A stretch of DNA of 64,000 bases from Myxocyprinus asiaticus (GCF_019703515.2 NC_059368.1:36533831-36597830); one strand, 5' to 3'; shown: positions 36,366 to 51,697, counted from the first letter of the stretch. Translations and numbers: made by a program. The notes: generated by a model not told the origin, from the letters alone.

Positions 36366-36771
36366 GAGCACCATTCATTCTAAAATGCTGTCGGTTAAGT
36401 TGTTTACTGATTAGGCAGCAAGTCAACTGCCTATGTTTTTGGATGCAGCCAATAAGTGTACAACTGCAGTTGCGCTTACTGCCCCATGCTGACTGAGACA
36501 TGTAAAGACAGGAGAAAATTCCTTATTATGGTCCGGAGGCGTGGTTAATTGTGTTACCTTTTTTTTAACACGTTATTTTTTATAAATGAATCACACAAAA
36601 TGTATGCATTAAATTGACAGCCCTAATACAATTAAATCCAGATAAGATTTTCAACAAAAGCAAAATCATTTACAGTCTTTGCTAAGTGGAATTTAAGCCA
36701 AAAACACTATTCATGATACTAAGATTAATGAGACCACCCGGACTGCTACATCAACAACAAAACATCTTTGT
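36366..36771. other. kcnk3 intron, nothing recognised
   Basis: No element or exon identified. Confidence 0.4.
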
Positions 36772-36965
36772 TACACATGTAACTGGTCCTGCTCAACCCA
36801 CTCCGAGCGGGATTCGAACCGGAGTCAGCCGGCATGGGAGGCAGGCACGCTAACGGGGAGGATAAATGCTACAGCCTCTAGTGTCAGTCGCTAGTGCGCC
36901 TCTTGAGGCCAGGGGAGTGTACACACACTGCACAGCTATCACGTACCAGCTGTCTACCGTTACAC
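36772..36965 (-). mobile_element. tRNA-like SINE, third family, short
   Basis: On the minus strand, TTAGCGTGCCTGCCTCCCAT and CTCCGGTTCGAATCCCGCTC give an A-box/B-box-like pair with a perfect B box (GGTTCGAATCC). The unit starts near TGTAACGGTAGACAGCTGGT. It is not a tRNA gene, because the acceptor arms do not pair; better read as a tRNA-derived SINE or relic. Confidence 0.55.
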
Positions 36966-39088
<2,123 letters not shown>

Positions 39089-39310
39089 GGGGGACTGCGC
39101 GGTGCCTCGCATTGGAATCTTTTTTGCCTTATAAAACCAACCGCTGTTATACTTGGGGTTGAAAAACTACTGCTTCTAAGCTGCTTGGATCCTCTGTCAG
39201 TCAAATATATGTAATGTGGTGATAGACTGGGGAGGGCAGCCTGTCTGCAGATCCTGCTTGCTGGAACAAAAGGCATACATAGCAGCATGCAATAAAAACA
39301 CAGTAAAGGC
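39089..39310 (+). other. kcnk3: Probable kcnk3 3' UTR
   Basis: Follows the stop codon. An AATAAA signal at 39291-39296 is the first canonical poly(A) signal and would give a 3' UTR of about 220 bases; longer forms are possible. Confidence 0.45.
39291..39296 (+). terminator. Candidate kcnk3 polyadenylation signal
   Basis: AATAAA in GCATGCAATAAAAACAC, about 200 bases after the stop; a GT-poor downstream region makes this tentative. Confidence 0.35.
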
Positions 39311-39581
39311 CTGTATTTTATTAAGTGCACAATGAGATTTTGGAGAAAAGGGAGAACACAAACTCCTAGATCTCCTTTGAGCTCTTTGTTGAACGAAATG
39401 GGAGCAAATGCAGGTATTTACAAACCAACAGTTTAAGGTTGCACAGTGTCAGGCTTTTCTGATTTAAAGTAGGAATAGATAGAGAACTCACTTAGGTTAG
39501 TATCTATCTTCGGATTTAACAGCCTCAACGATGAATACTTAATTGTCTTTACGTATTTGCAGGAAGAAAATATAGATATAT

Positions 39582-39652
<71 letters not shown>

Positions 39653-39797
39653 TTATGAAATAATAATAGTTATAAAAGCAAAATAAAATAATTTTTAAAA
39701 TACATTTTAAACAAGAACTTTACTAATGATGAGTATTTACATTTTTTTTTTTTTCCACACTCAAGCTCACATTCACTATTTTTCTATTGTTTAGACA
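39311..39797. other. Intergenic with (TA)n run
   Basis: Holds a (TA)n microsatellite at 39585-39649 and a T run at 39742-39755; nothing else seen. Confidence 0.5.
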
Positions 39798-40515
39798 GTT
39801 TGGTGACACTTTATATTAAGGTTTCCTTTGTTAAATGTTTATAAACACTTATAAAGGGGTTTATTAATGACTAATAAGCCATTTACAAGTGCATTATATG
39901 CATTTATAACAAAATGAATAAAAAGGTGACAATACTTGCGAAATAATGAGCATTGTAACTTGCATGTTATAAATGCTTAATAAATGCACTTAAAGGAGGG
40001 ATCATGCCATTTTGCTACAGTCTACTTTGTGTTTATATTCATTACTGTAAAGTTTCCTTGTCACGTTGATGTCAAAAGAATGCTGCTACTCTGAGTGGTG
40101 TCCCAACTTACCTAGTCCTAGTTACTTAAAGTCCTCTGCAAAAACACTTTTCAGGTTGACATGATCATTCACAGGAAATATCATGTTATAACCCTGATGA
40201 CCATTAAACAACACTTAATTTAATGTACACAGGTTTCTAATGTTGGCAAATCATTAAAACATTCTTTTTATGTGCCCATTTTACATTAAGGTACATTTTC
40301 ATAGGTAATTAATGTTGTCGAATAAGTGTTATTAAGCATTTATAACATGTTAGGTGAAATGGCTCACTATTTGGCAGTTATTGCATGAAAGTCACCCATT
40401 TTTGTGCATGTTGTTATAACCGTATACCAATGATTTATAATGCATTTTTAAATTAATTAGTGGTCATTATGAACCATGTAATAAATCCTTAAAAAAAGAA
40501 CCTTAATAGGTGTTA
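39798..40515. mobile_element. Miniature element with short inverted ends
   Basis: Left end GGTGACACTTTATATTAAGG and inverted right end GGTAACACCTATTAAGGTTC resemble each other. The inside is rich in TTTATAA/TTATAAA motifs (TAAACACTTATAAAGGGGTT, AGCATTTATAACATG), as in a common class of fish non-coding DNA elements. Target duplication not determined. Confidence 0.55.
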
Positions 40516-41933
40516 CCTAAATTGTTTTATTGTTCATTGAACATTTCTATCTACCCATGTTTTCCCTCTTTCTTCTTTCTTTAATCAACACTTTTCTTTT
40601 TCTTTTAACATCTTTTTTTTTTTTTTTTTTTTTTTTTTACATTTATCTGTCTGCAGGTTTGTTTTTGGGATAATTTTGCAAATTTTTCATAATCCATTAT
40701 TACAACTATTGTCACATCAGTTTAGGCATGCAAGCTGATTTTTTAATAGATGAGGATTACATAGTACTTGCAGTTGCACTTTAGATATAGAACTACATTA
40801 GCTTCAGGGCTGTGGCCAGGAGTGCACAGATAGTCTCTTAAGGTCAACATGAAATCAAAATGGACCCTGTTTACTTTCTTACTCCACATTCCTGGTCTTA
40901 TTGTGAACGATTCATCAGTGCATGTTATACCAAAGGGGGGAAAAAATACATGTACATCAAAATGCAATTATTTGCTCCACCTCTGAAATGAAATTTTCTT
41001 GTCAACTGACTTCAAAGCTATTTAGAAATTGTTTAAGGGTAATGTTGTTTGTAATGTGGCCTTTCTAAAATCTTTTAAATAGTTAATGCAATTATTTAAT
41101 GGCGGTGACCTTACTGCAATAAAGGGTTCGGCAGTTATAGCAAATTACAATAGATTTGAAAAAGAACCCTCTATAAAAGTGGGTGCCAGCTGTGTTTCAG
41201 GAGGAAGGTACAGTAGTCCTTTACAATCCACTGCAAACTTGCATTCAGGTCTGGCTCCATTTTGGCATGGAATGCTCACTTTTCCAATCAATTCCTGACA
41301 AATAAAATCAAGTCCCACCTACAAGTGAATCACACTCTCATAACGATATGTCCTTATAGCGACTTTTCCCTGCGCCACCAAAACGTTGTATTTTATATTG
41401 TCGAAAAGTGGTAGGTTTGGGGCTAGGGTGGGTTAGGGGATCTAAAATATAGATTTGATTGTATAATGTGTCTATGTAATGAACCTACAGTACGTATTGC
41501 GGTTAAACACACAATAATATCCGAAGATTGCAGAGCCTGTGACATAATCCTCCAAACTGAGAGACCGTTCATGTCTGTGATGTTTTCATGGTGAAGGCAA
41601 AAAGTCACTACATCCTCATTGCATGTCTGCTGTATGAGACTTCTCTGGTTTGTTTCTTTGAACATCCTGTTTCACTTTGAATGCATCACATTATGGATGT
41701 AATGAGTTGTGAATGTTGTTTCATGTTGACTTTAATTGAACTGCAGTAATGTTTTTAAATATTTTTCTTAGTAGAAAAAATTTGTAACCTAGCATATAGT
41801 TACATCAGATTTGAAAGTGTTGATAGTTGCAGTTAAAAATCTATATTTTCAGCATCAGGTTTAATGGCAAGATTTTTTGGGGGGGTTGGAGGTGGTTTGG
41901 GGCAATTGGTGGAGCTGAATAATTGATTGATAA
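40516..41933. other. Intergenic, nothing recognised
   Basis: T run of 26 at 40613-40638; a GGTTAGGGGATC-type block near 41405-41450 recalls the repeat at 12960. No exon seen. Confidence 0.4.
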
Positions 41934-42617
41934 TTAAAGGAATAGTTCACCCAAAAATGAAAATTATCTCATTGTTTATTCACCCTCATGCCATCCCAGA
42001 TGTGTATGATGTTCTTTCTTCTGCAGAAAATAAAGATTTTTAGAAGAATATTTCAGCTTTGTAGGTCAATTTGATGCAAGGGAATGGTGGCCAGAAATTT
42101 GAAGCTCCAAAAAGCACATAAAGTCAGCATAAAAGTAATCCATATGACTCCGGCGGTTAAATTTGTATCTTCAGAAGGGATAGGATAGGTATGGGTGAGA
42201 AACAGATGAATATTTAGGTCATTTTTTTACTATAAATCTCCACTTTCCCTTTCTCATTCTTCTTCTTTTGTTTTGGCTGATCGGCATTGTTCTTGCATGT
42301 CACCACCTACTGGGCGGGAAGGGGAACTTTTTGTAAAAAAGGACTTAAATATTTATCTGTTTCTCACCCACACTTATCATATTGCATCTGAAGACTTTGA
42401 TTAAAACAATGGAGTCGTATAGATTACTTTTATGCTGCATTTATGTGCTTTTTGGAGCTTCAAAGCTCTGGCCTCTATTCCTAAATTGATAAAAGATATT
42501 CTTCTAAAAATCTCTGTTTGCATTTTGCAAAAGAAAGAAAGTCATACACATCTGGGATGGCATGAGGTTGAGTAAATGATGAGAGAATTTTCATTTTTGG
42601 TTGAACTATTCCTTTAA
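41934..42617. mobile_element. Long-TIR miniature element, family A (copy A6)
   Basis: TTAA at both ends; left arm AAGGAATAGTTCACCCAAAA, right arm TTTTGGTTGAACTATTCCTT. Complete, with divergence in the centre (ACCTACTGGGCGGGAAGGGG). Confidence 0.87.
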
Positions 42618-44944
42618 GAACCACAAATGGGTCCCCATAAAACCGCACATTTATGAAAGTCCGAAAACATCACTCATTTTTTGAAACTGGATAGCAATGA
42701 AAGGTGAGTGTATTTTAGAATCAGGACTCAGTTGTGTTAAAACTCTTAAGTGGAAACATGAGTGGCTTGTATTTGTATTTTTCAAACTTTGTAATTAGTT
42801 GCAATTTTTAAATAAATTAGAATTGATTAAGTCACTGCTTTCCCTTTAATGACCTTTAAGTGTCATCATAGCTGTTTCCTAATCTCTAAACTCATGTCCT
42901 ATTCAGGACATGACCAGAAATTGGATATCTATAGTGGTTGAAATAAAATGTCCATATATGTAGATCACGTGAGCCTGTCTTTACTTAGTTTAACTTATTG
43001 AAAAATTAGTTTGTTGATACTTTTAGCATATTTAATGTAAACACTAGCATAATTTCAGCAGAACATGTATAAATGTTTATTGTATTAACACCTTGGTCTC
43101 ACATAGTTACAAATATAATATCAATAACCTATCATTTGGTGCTTGTGACATTATGTTTGACTTTATATGTTCAGCATTGTTAACGGGTGCCTTAGATTGC
43201 TAACAATGTTTGTATAATGTATCATGTATTACATGATAAAATTGATTTTGAATTGTTTAATACCCATGATAATGGAAACTTCCACTGTGACCCATGCTTG
43301 TTCTTTCTCATACCAGAAGTTAAAGAGCAGTTATCCTAATGTCACTCTTTCCACATGCTTCTCTGGCCTGCTATTTTTCTCTACCTCAGAAGGATGAGTT
43401 GGTGTGGGTTTTGCCTCTCTCCTACATCCTCCTCCTCCCTTTCTCCTGCAGAAGAGGAAAAAATATATTGCTGCTTCTCAGCAAAATTGTCAGTTCCTAT
43501 CTTCTTCACTTATGTCTTTGTCTCTCCTCCTCCCCAACCCCATTTATATCTCTCTCTTGCTCTCTATTTGGGAACGAGGCAACAAAATATATCCAGATTT
43601 TGAGAAATGGTTGGGTGGAGGGGACACATTGTCCACTGCTATGCGTCAGTTGAAGGAATGAGTAGAGGTGATTTGTCCCTCAATTCATAGTTTTCATATA
43701 CATCAGATTTATATACCATATCACATATACAAACACAGTATAATGTACCATGTTCCATGTAATGCTCTCTGTAGCAGGTCTACCTAATATTCAAGAAGTT
43801 TGGCAGGTCAGTTTTTAAAAGGTAGCAATTTGGATGATTCAGAAATCGACAACTGTGAACAGTGAGTTTCTGAATTATGCTTTATTGTAAAAAGTTGCAA
43901 GAATTGTCATGATATCACTGCCCTTTTCTTCTCAAACCATGTTTTACAGAAATAATCTCTTTTTAAACAGTTTTAAGACATTCATTGTTAAATTGCCTGT
44001 CAAATGCTAATGTTATGGGATGTATTTTAAATTAGCAAGAATATTGAATTATTAATATTGAATATTGGATATTAGAAATATTGTATTTTGCATTCATAAT
44101 AAACTGAATTAATGTCCCTGTCATTTGTTCAATAAATGCATGATGTTAAATATGTATCCAGATTTTGTCGAAGTTAACATTGTCCTGGGGACTGTGACAA
44201 GGGGGGTCCACTAACCCTTTATGGTCCGGTGTAGCCATATGGCAACAATTTTGTTTCTATACTTTCTCACCTTTCAAAAAATAAATAAAACATAATGCAT
44301 TAGTGTAATTAAAACAGCAGTCTTTAATGTAACCAATAATATGCTGTTTATGTTAAGCCACGTGACATTTGATTTTGTCTCCATGAGTCTGTTTTTTTGG
44401 GGTCACCGGTATGGGGAAGACACTTGTTGAAGTGCTCCAAAACATTATGTTATTAAACACATTTCAGTATGTTTCTCCAACAGCATTATTTTTTGCTGCT
44501 TCCTTGATAAGTTAATTAAATGTTGTTGTTCACTGATCAACTGACCTTGAAAATGGCAATGCTGCACTAGAAACTGCACTAATGCATTTTCCCTGAGGGA
44601 TTTTTTATAGATAGTTGCATCTGTTATATTATTGCATTTACTCAGTAAATGCAATAATATAATTATTATTGCATTTATTTAGTTTTTCCATAATACAATT
44701 GCATTTATGCATAAACAATTCAATCATAATTTAGTTTTCTTCTTTTTTTTTTTTCAGACAAAAAATGAACACAGCAGTGTTCATCTCTGATTGACAACAA
44801 TGAAGATGAGCTAGGCTTTAGTGACAGTGAAAATAATTGACAATACTGAGGAACGCATGATCATGATTCACTCTATTTTTAGTTTGTCAGTGTTACAAAT
44901 GTTTAAATACACCAATTAATCAAAGAATGGAAGGAATTGATCTT
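42618..44944. other. Intergenic, nothing recognised
   Basis: A pyrimidine-rich stretch at 43380-43560 yields three overlapping open frames on one strand, a composition effect without protein similarity. Otherwise unique-looking AT-rich DNA. Confidence 0.4.
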
Positions 44945-45640
44945 TTTTTTCTTCTTCTGATTAACACTTTTTATTGATTCACAAAATTGACAAAGCAAAA
45001 CATATATTCACAGAATCAATATTTAACCCCCACTATTACCCCTCCCCAATCCCCAACCCCACCCTGACCCTCAACAAACATCCCTGTGGTCACACATGAG
45101 TATACATGCAAAAAAAAAAAAAAAGAATAATAATCACACACATTTAAAACTATACTTCTCTCTCCACTGCCCCTCCCTGAGAGCCCTCCAAGAAGGCCAA
45201 ATAGCTGCCCCATTTCCTATCAAATAAATCTAAGTTCCCCAGCCTTCTACATGACATTTCCTCGAACGCCGCCACCTTCCCCATCTCTGTGCACCACTCT
45301 TGAAATGAGGGCTCTCCAGCCGACTTCCATCCCCTTAGAACAATCTGTCTGCCAATCATAACACTGGCTAGGACCCAATTTTGAATGTGTTTATCCCCAT
45401 ATTAATGAATGCCCCATCACCTAAAATACAGAGTCTGGGGCAAAATGAAATTTGAGTTTCCAACACGTCAAACATAAAACTCTGAACCCTCAACCAAAAT
45501 TCTTAGATCTTAATACACCACCAAAAAACATGGGTTGTGTCCCCATCTTCTGATTGGCATCGCCAGCAGGTGGGTGTGTCTTTCAGAACAAGCCTATACA
45601 ATCTAGAGGAGGGGAATGGACCATTTTTTTATTGTGTTAC
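44945..45640 (-). mobile_element. L1/Tx1-like LINE, 3' end only
   Basis: On the minus strand the beginning (about 45580-45520) reads CWRCQSEDGDTTHVFWWC, the Cys/His block at the C-terminus of L1-type ORF2 proteins. Stops follow; then 3' UTR with purine-rich GGGGTTGGGGATTGGGGAGG-like sequence to AAGAAGAAAAAAAAGA at the left edge. 5'-truncated, as most LINE copies are. Confidence 0.72.
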
Positions 45641-46485
45641 ACAGATGCCATATGGCGCTTTTAAAATGTATTTTCATTTTTCTTATTAGAGCTATTTTAT
45701 TTTAGAAAATCAAATGGGAAAAGACATTCTATCGCTAGAATATAACGCGGACCATACAGGGCTAAAGTACTCTATGCAGTAACATGCTCACTGGGCCCAG
45801 GGGAGAGGGGGCCCACCCACAAATCTTTTGTTCTGGTCTGAGTAAATCCTTAAGCAACAGCCTTGATACTAATTATAATAGTACTTCTACCACTACTATT
45901 CATAATTAATTTGAACTAATATTAATTATTAATTACTGGGAGCAGTATTTTAATTGTTTTACAGCCTGAGCATTCTAAAGGGTTGACATGCATATAGACA
46001 ACATCACTGAATGTTAACAATATGAGGTGTATGTCAGCAACCAAATGGATGGCCAATAATGTTACCTTATCTTTGGATTTAAAATCTGATGTGCTTGTAC
46101 TATGTCATAAAAAAAACAACTTGTATCAGCTTGTAGAAGCTGTATCATTTAAAGAGCCCTGCCAGCCCTGATTTTACACAGTATTTGAAAAAGTGGGTGA
46201 GCTGTGGGATTTCAGAATTCATTAAATAATACAAACACAGCTGTGACATTCCTCTGTCACGTGAGGGACTTTGAGAGCCTCTTACATGTCTCTAACTTCA
46301 GCTTCTATTAGCATCAAAACCTTGACTCTCTTTCCATGTCAGCTGAGATTAGATGTCCTCACATTTTCAGAAGAGGACAAATCTATGGTCTCAAATTAAG
46401 TAGGCATAAAAAAAGACTGTGAGCGAGTTTATGCTTTATTAAAGATGCAGAAGGAATGTTTAGCCAAAAGCACACATTGACACCA
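45641..46485. other. Intergenic, nothing recognised
   Basis: AT-rich; no element or exon identified. Confidence 0.4.
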
Positions 46486-46920
46486 GGGTTGGGTAAGTTA
46501 CTCAAAAAAGTAATTTGCTACAAATTACTCATTACTTCTCTAAAAAAAATAATCAGATTACTTTTCTGATTACTTAGTGGGAAAAGTAATCACATTACTG
46601 ATAACTTTACTTGTAAGTTACTTTCTAAAGCACTTTTTTTACAGAAAAGTTTTAGTTTTCTGCTCAGCAAATAAAAAACAATGTTTATGTGAAAGCTCTC
46701 ACAGAAACAAACTGATGTACATATGAACATAATCTAAATGTATTCTACATAATATAATTTTAGTAAAATGTGCAACCAAAGTAATGTACTTAAAAGTTAT
46801 TGACTTAATTAAAAGTCAGTAACTGTAATCTGATAACAAGAAATTAAAATGTAATACATTACTTGAGACTACACTTTTGACAAAAAAGTAATTCGATTAC
46901 AGTAACTAATGACTGATAGT
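46486..46920. mobile_element. hAT-like miniature element rich in AAGTTACT units
   Basis: Opens CAGGGTTGGGTAAGTTACTC and runs through many AAAGTAAT/ATTACTTT units to AAAAGTAATTCGATTACAGT. The composition and GTTGGG-type terminus match the class at 25573 and 25107. Right boundary uncertain. Confidence 0.55.
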
Positions 46921-49422
46921 CACACAGAAGCAGTTCAACTGAAAACATAAAATGAAAATCGCATTAGACTATATTGAGCAACAAAATGTTACTGAACCAG
47001 AAAAAAAGAACACTATTTTTCAGTCTATTTTTTAAGGATTATGTATTTCAATTGTGTGACAAATGTCCATCAAACTGAATTAAGTAATCTTTAAATTATC
47101 TACATTACTCTGAACAAAGAATGAATGTGTTAAAGTTAAATTAAATGCATACATTATGCTATTATTATGCTAACATTCATTTATATTCAGTAAAAAATTG
47201 AAATGTGTAAATCTTAAGACTTAAATATACAGTACTGTAGTAAATATCTATTTTAATAGCTTTTCTTCAAAGATTTCTACAGGTTTTTAATCATAAAATC
47301 ATAACAAAAGCCATAAAACACTGGATATGCGTTAAAAATATACACACAAGATTTCATTCTTTTAATAATGTTTCAGTAAATTATGTTTTTTTCCTTTTCT
47401 TTTTTTGTTTCACACTGTAAGGTTTCCTTGGATGCATTTGACAAACCCTCAGGCCACATGAGTCCTTGCCTGAAACTGTTATGTAACACTGCCTACTGTC
47501 CTTTCACTGATGTCTGAGCACGTGCACTGCAGTTAACAGCTCCAACATCACTGCTTTATATATTCCTGTTCTTTTCTCACTTCCTGTGATGTGCAAATAC
47601 GCACACATCAACAAGAAAGAGGCCTACACAACTCAAACATATTATTAAATTAATGTAAACTTTCTTAACGGTGCTGAAAGAGATTTTTTAATGAAACGAC
47701 ATGAAGAAAACATCCTAATTACCTGTCAGATATTAATATATTATTTCGCTACCGTTGCTTTTGACAGTTATCGTCCTATATCTAACTGTTCAAGGTCAGT
47801 GTAATTGTTTGGGTTTGCAGACATCAAACTGCATGTTCACTTTATTTTTATCATATGTGACACATTGATATGCTCTCCTGCGTCATCTCTGACTGCAACA
47901 GTCTCCAACCCTGCATCTGAAATAGAGCACAACAGTGCCTGTCCACTTTTTCAGCTGTATGGGTTCTGGAAATATTTTTCCTATTCATTTTTTTTCATAG
48001 ACTTTTCAGAAAATCCTCAAAAGAAATCTAAGCCATGAATCAAACCAACCAGCTCCGAGGTGAATCATAACATTACAAACTTTGTTTTGAGGCCAAAAAA
48101 GTATTTGAAAATATGACAACAAAAAAAAAACAAAGATACAAGACTGTGTACTTAATGTCTTTAATGAGGTAATGAACTACAATCCCATGAAGCATTGCGA
48201 ATGATGTCATTGAATAAAAAACAAAGGGTTTCAGGTGGTTGATTAAGTATAGAAACAATATATTTTAAGTTTATGGCAAAATATTCTTATATGTACAAAT
48301 ACATGAGTAGTTTAAGAGTGAAGGAAGACCGATTCGTTTACGTCATTCACAGTGCGTCATGGGAGTTGGCAGTCGCTGATGGGTTTGTTTCACAGGCTTT
48401 GTTCTCCGATTGATTAAACTTTCTCTGCTGCACCATGGGTAATGTAGTTGTTCACCAGGAATTACGTTATTAAACCTCAAGTTGTGCTCCAGTCATTTTG
48501 AACCAGAAAACGTTTTTTTTTTTTTTTTACTTAATCCAATTGGAATAAAATTTGTTGACTTTGTTCACATATGGTATCAGACAACATACACACAAAATTG
48601 GACCATTTTCTTCACAATTTATTGGTTTTATTTTATTTTGTTACACTTGTGTTCTTGGTCAAAAATGACCAGCCATTGGAAATGAATGGATTAGACAACA
48701 AAATACAGAAATACAAAAAAGTGTTCAGGAGCATCCCAATCCTTTAGATGAGCACATATGTGGATGTGTGGTTGCACACACAAAGTCCTCTGTTCTCTGT
48801 ATTTGTATATGTGTATGTGCATGTGTGTGTGTGTGTGTGCACATATACACACACACACATATATATACAAATACACTTACACATAAGTGTTGAGTGCCCT
48901 CTTGTGCATCGTCTTTCCATGTACACTTTTGTGGAATTTTACAAGATCTACTTATCATATTCTTTTTTTGTTCGGGCTCGTTTGAATCTGGATAGTCTGC
49001 CTTAAGCTACAATACATAATTGTCTATGTTATAAATATGTTTTGGGAAGAAATAAGGAAAAACGTGACAAAAAGACACTTCTGTTTATTATATTTATGAG
49101 AGTCTGTAGGAATTTCATCCACTAAATGTAAAACAAAATTTGCTCTTTGTATTCTACTAATTGAGACCTTTCCAATGATATGCAACACATGGCTATCTCA
49201 TCTTGTTTATGGTTTTATCAACTCTGAATATAATTGTTGTGATAACAAAATTTCAAATGATGAGAACGAAACAGTTCTAATTTGTCAGCAATTTAAAAAG
49301 CATTATTTAAGAATTGGTAGGATCAGGTATATGCATTAAAAAGTCCAGATTCTAGGCTTTAAAATGACCCAGTTTAAGCTCAGTTCAGTTCAATTAATCA
49401 GTCTTTCAATATACTGTATATA
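46921..49422. other. Intergenic, only simple repeats seen
   Basis: A TG/CA/TA compound run lies at 48822-48868 (open frames across it are repeat translation), and a T run at 48510-48530. No exon recognised; a stretch at 48330-48480 is a little GC-richer but carries no splice-supported frame. Confidence 0.4.
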
Positions 49423-51007
49423 CAGGTGCATCTCAATAAATTAGAATGTCGTGGAAAAGTTCATTTATTTTAGTAATTCAACTCAAATTGTGAAATTCGT
49501 GTATTAAATAAATTCAATGCACACAGACTGAAGTAGTTTAAGTCTTTGGTTCTTTTAATTGTGATGATTTTGGCTCACATTTAACAAAAACCCACCAATT
49601 CACTATCTCAAAAAATTAGAATACATCATAAGACCAATAAAAAACATTTTTAGTGAATTGTTGGCCTTCTGGAAAGTATGTTCATTTACTGTATATGTAC
49701 TCAGTACTTGGTAGGGGCTCCTTTTGCTTTAATTACTGCCTCAATTCGGCGTGGCATGGAGGTGATCAGTTTGTGGCACTGCTGAGGTGGTATGGAAGCC
49801 CAGGTTTCTTTGACAGTGGCCTTCAGCTCATCTGCATTTTTTGGTCTCTTGTTTCTCATTTTCCTCTTGACAATACCCCACAGATTCTCTATGGGGTTCA
49901 GGTCTGGTGAGTTTGCTGGCCAGTCAAGCACACCAACACCATCGGTGTCATTTAACCAACTTTTGGTGCTTTTGGCAGTGTGGGCAGGTGCCAAATCCTG
50001 CTGGAAAATGAAATCAGCATCTTTAAAAAGCTGGTCAGCAGAAGGAAGCATGAAGTGCTCCAAAATTTCTTGGTAAACGGGTGCAGTGACTTTGGTTTTC
50101 AAAAAACACAATGGACCAACACCAGCAGATGACATTGCACCCCAAATCATCACAGACTGTGGAAACTTAACACTGGACTTCAAGCAACTTGGGCTATGAG
50201 CTTCTCCACCCTTCCTCCAGACTCTAGGACCTTGGTTTCCAAATGAAATACAAAACTTGCTCTCATCTGAAAAGAGGACTTTGGAACACTGGGCAACAGT
50301 CCAGTTCTTCTTCTCCTTAGCCCAGGTAAGACGCCTCTGACGTTGTCTGTGGTTCAGGAGTGGCTTAACAAGAGGAATACGACAACTGTAGCCAAATTCC
50401 TTGACATGTCTGTGTGTGGTGGCTCTTGATGCCTTGACCCCAGCCTCAGTCCATTCTTTGTGAAGTTCACCCAAATTCTTGAATCGATTTTGCTTGACAA
50501 TCCTCATAAGGCTGCGGTTCTCTCGGTTGGTTGTGCATCTTTTTCTTCCACACTTTTTCCTTCCACTCAACTTTCTGTTAACATGCTTGGATACAGCACT
50601 CTGTGAACAGCCAGCTTCTTTGGCAATGAATGTTTGTGGCTTACCCTCCTTGTGAAGGGTGTCAATGATTGTCTTCTGGACAACTGTCAGATCAGCAGTC
50701 TTCCCCATGATTGTGTAGCCTAGTGAACCAAACTGAGAGACCATTTTGAAGGCTCAGGAAACCTCTGCAGGTGTTTTGAGTTGATTAGCTGATTGGCATG
50801 TCACCATATTCTAATTTGTTGAGATAGTGAATTGGTGGGTTTTTGTTAAATGTGAGCCAAAATCATCACAATTAAAAGAACCAAAGACTTAAACTACTTC
50901 AGTCTGTGTGCATTGAATTTATTTAATACACGAGTTTCACAATTTGAGTTGAATTACTGAAATAAATGAACTTTTCCACGACATTCTAATTTATTGAGAT
51001 GCACCTG
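49423..51007 (-). mobile_element. Tc1-like transposon, copy 2, complete with intact transposase
   Basis: Both ends read CAGGTGCATCTCAATAAATT inward, with about 200 bases of inverted repeat each (49423 to about 49623 and about 50806 to 51007) and TA on each side (49421-49422, 51008-51009). It is the same family as 4125-5676. Between the repeats lies a single uninterrupted transposase gene on the minus strand. Near-identity of the repeats to each other and to the other copy suggests recent movement. Confidence 0.97.
49701..50744 (-). CDS. Tc1-like DDE transposase, uninterrupted (347 aa)
   Basis: Transposase cuts the element out at its inverted repeats and joins it to a TA. Residues about 15-110 hold the paired helix-turn-helix DNA-binding region (KTIIDTLHKEGKPQTFIAKE, AGCSQSAVSKHVNRKLSG) with the GRKRCTTNRENRS linker. 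The catalytic domain has VLFSDESKF (first Asp), FIFQQDLAPAHTA (second Asp) and ANSPDLNPIENLWG (Glu), separated by 35 residues rather than the usual 34. The C-terminus PRRIEAVIKAKGAPTKY is typical. Length fits full Tc1 transposases (about 340 aa). All acidic residues are present, so it may be functional. An alternative start at the internal MGKTAD (residue 13) matches other Tc1 proteins and may be the true one. Confidence 0.95.
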   Translation of the reverse strand: MVSQFGSLGYTIMGKTADLTVVQKTIIDTLHKEGKPQTFIAKEAGCSQSAVSKHVNRKLSGRKKCGRKRCTTNRENRSLMRIVKQNRFKNLGELHKEWTEAGVKASRATTHRHVKEFGYSCRIPLVKPLLNHRQRQRRLTWAKEKKNWTVAQCSKVLFSDESKFCISFGNQGPRVWRKGGEAHSPSCLKSSVKFPQSVMIWGAMSSAGVGPLCFLKTKVTAPVYQEILEHFMLPSADQLFKDADFIFQQDLAPAHTAKSTKSWLNDTDGVGVLDWPANSPDLNPIENLWGIVKRKMRNKRPKNADELKATVKETWASIPPQQCHKLITSMPRRIEAVIKAKGAPTKY

Positions 51008-51697
51008 TATATTATATACTAAAAAAGAAGTTGATAAAAAGATCTAAAGCAATATATTGTTATAATATATGCAATATGAGAGATTTATAAACAATCTTCA
51101 AACTACTTATCATGTTACTCGAATATATGACGAAATAACAACAACCATGAAAAAAATCAACTCTGGTTTTGTTAAACAAGCAGCATTTAGGCAAAACAGT
51201 GGCATAGCCAAGGGTGTGCCAGGGTGTGCCACTACCACCCAAAACGTAAGCTTGCACACCTAATTGAAATGACAGTGTCTTTTTTATGCTTAATTATAGT
51301 ATGCAGGGGTGTAAAATGCATCATAATTATGCTGAAACGTCAATGCATCGATTACGAAATGTAATAATCAATTATAATGACTATAATAATACCCAATGTG
51401 TTACAGAGGCTGTCTTACACGTGCACTCTCGCAACAGACGCCGGGTGCATGACTGAGGAAACAAGTGCACACTTTAAATTAAGAACATTTATGCTACCGA
51501 GTTTGGATTTATGCCTCATTATTCATAATTGCATGTGTCCATACAAGCAAAATTAGTTAATTGTTGTTCTTTTCTTCCCCAATTACGATATATTATGTGT
51601 GGAGAATAAGGTATTTGAAGAATACGCTTGAAAAGAAAGGTTATACTGTCCTGCATTTTATTGGTTCAGTAAATATTCCCCTGATGATATGCAAATC
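51008..51697. other. Intergenic, nothing recognised
   Basis: A short direct duplication (GTGTGCCAGG at 51216-51232) was seen; otherwise AT-rich, no exon. Confidence 0.4.

Noticed and set aside
36772..36965. A tRNA gene with a perfect B box
   Set aside because: The acceptor stem and anticodon arm cannot be formed; it fits a SINE or tRNA-derived relic better.
43339..43661. Three overlapping plus-strand frames with signal-peptide-like hydrophobic runs
   Set aside because: They arise from a CT-rich tract read in three frames.
48725..49005. Open frames encoding repeated Cys-Val and Thr-His
   Set aside because: Translation of TG/CA microsatellite DNA.
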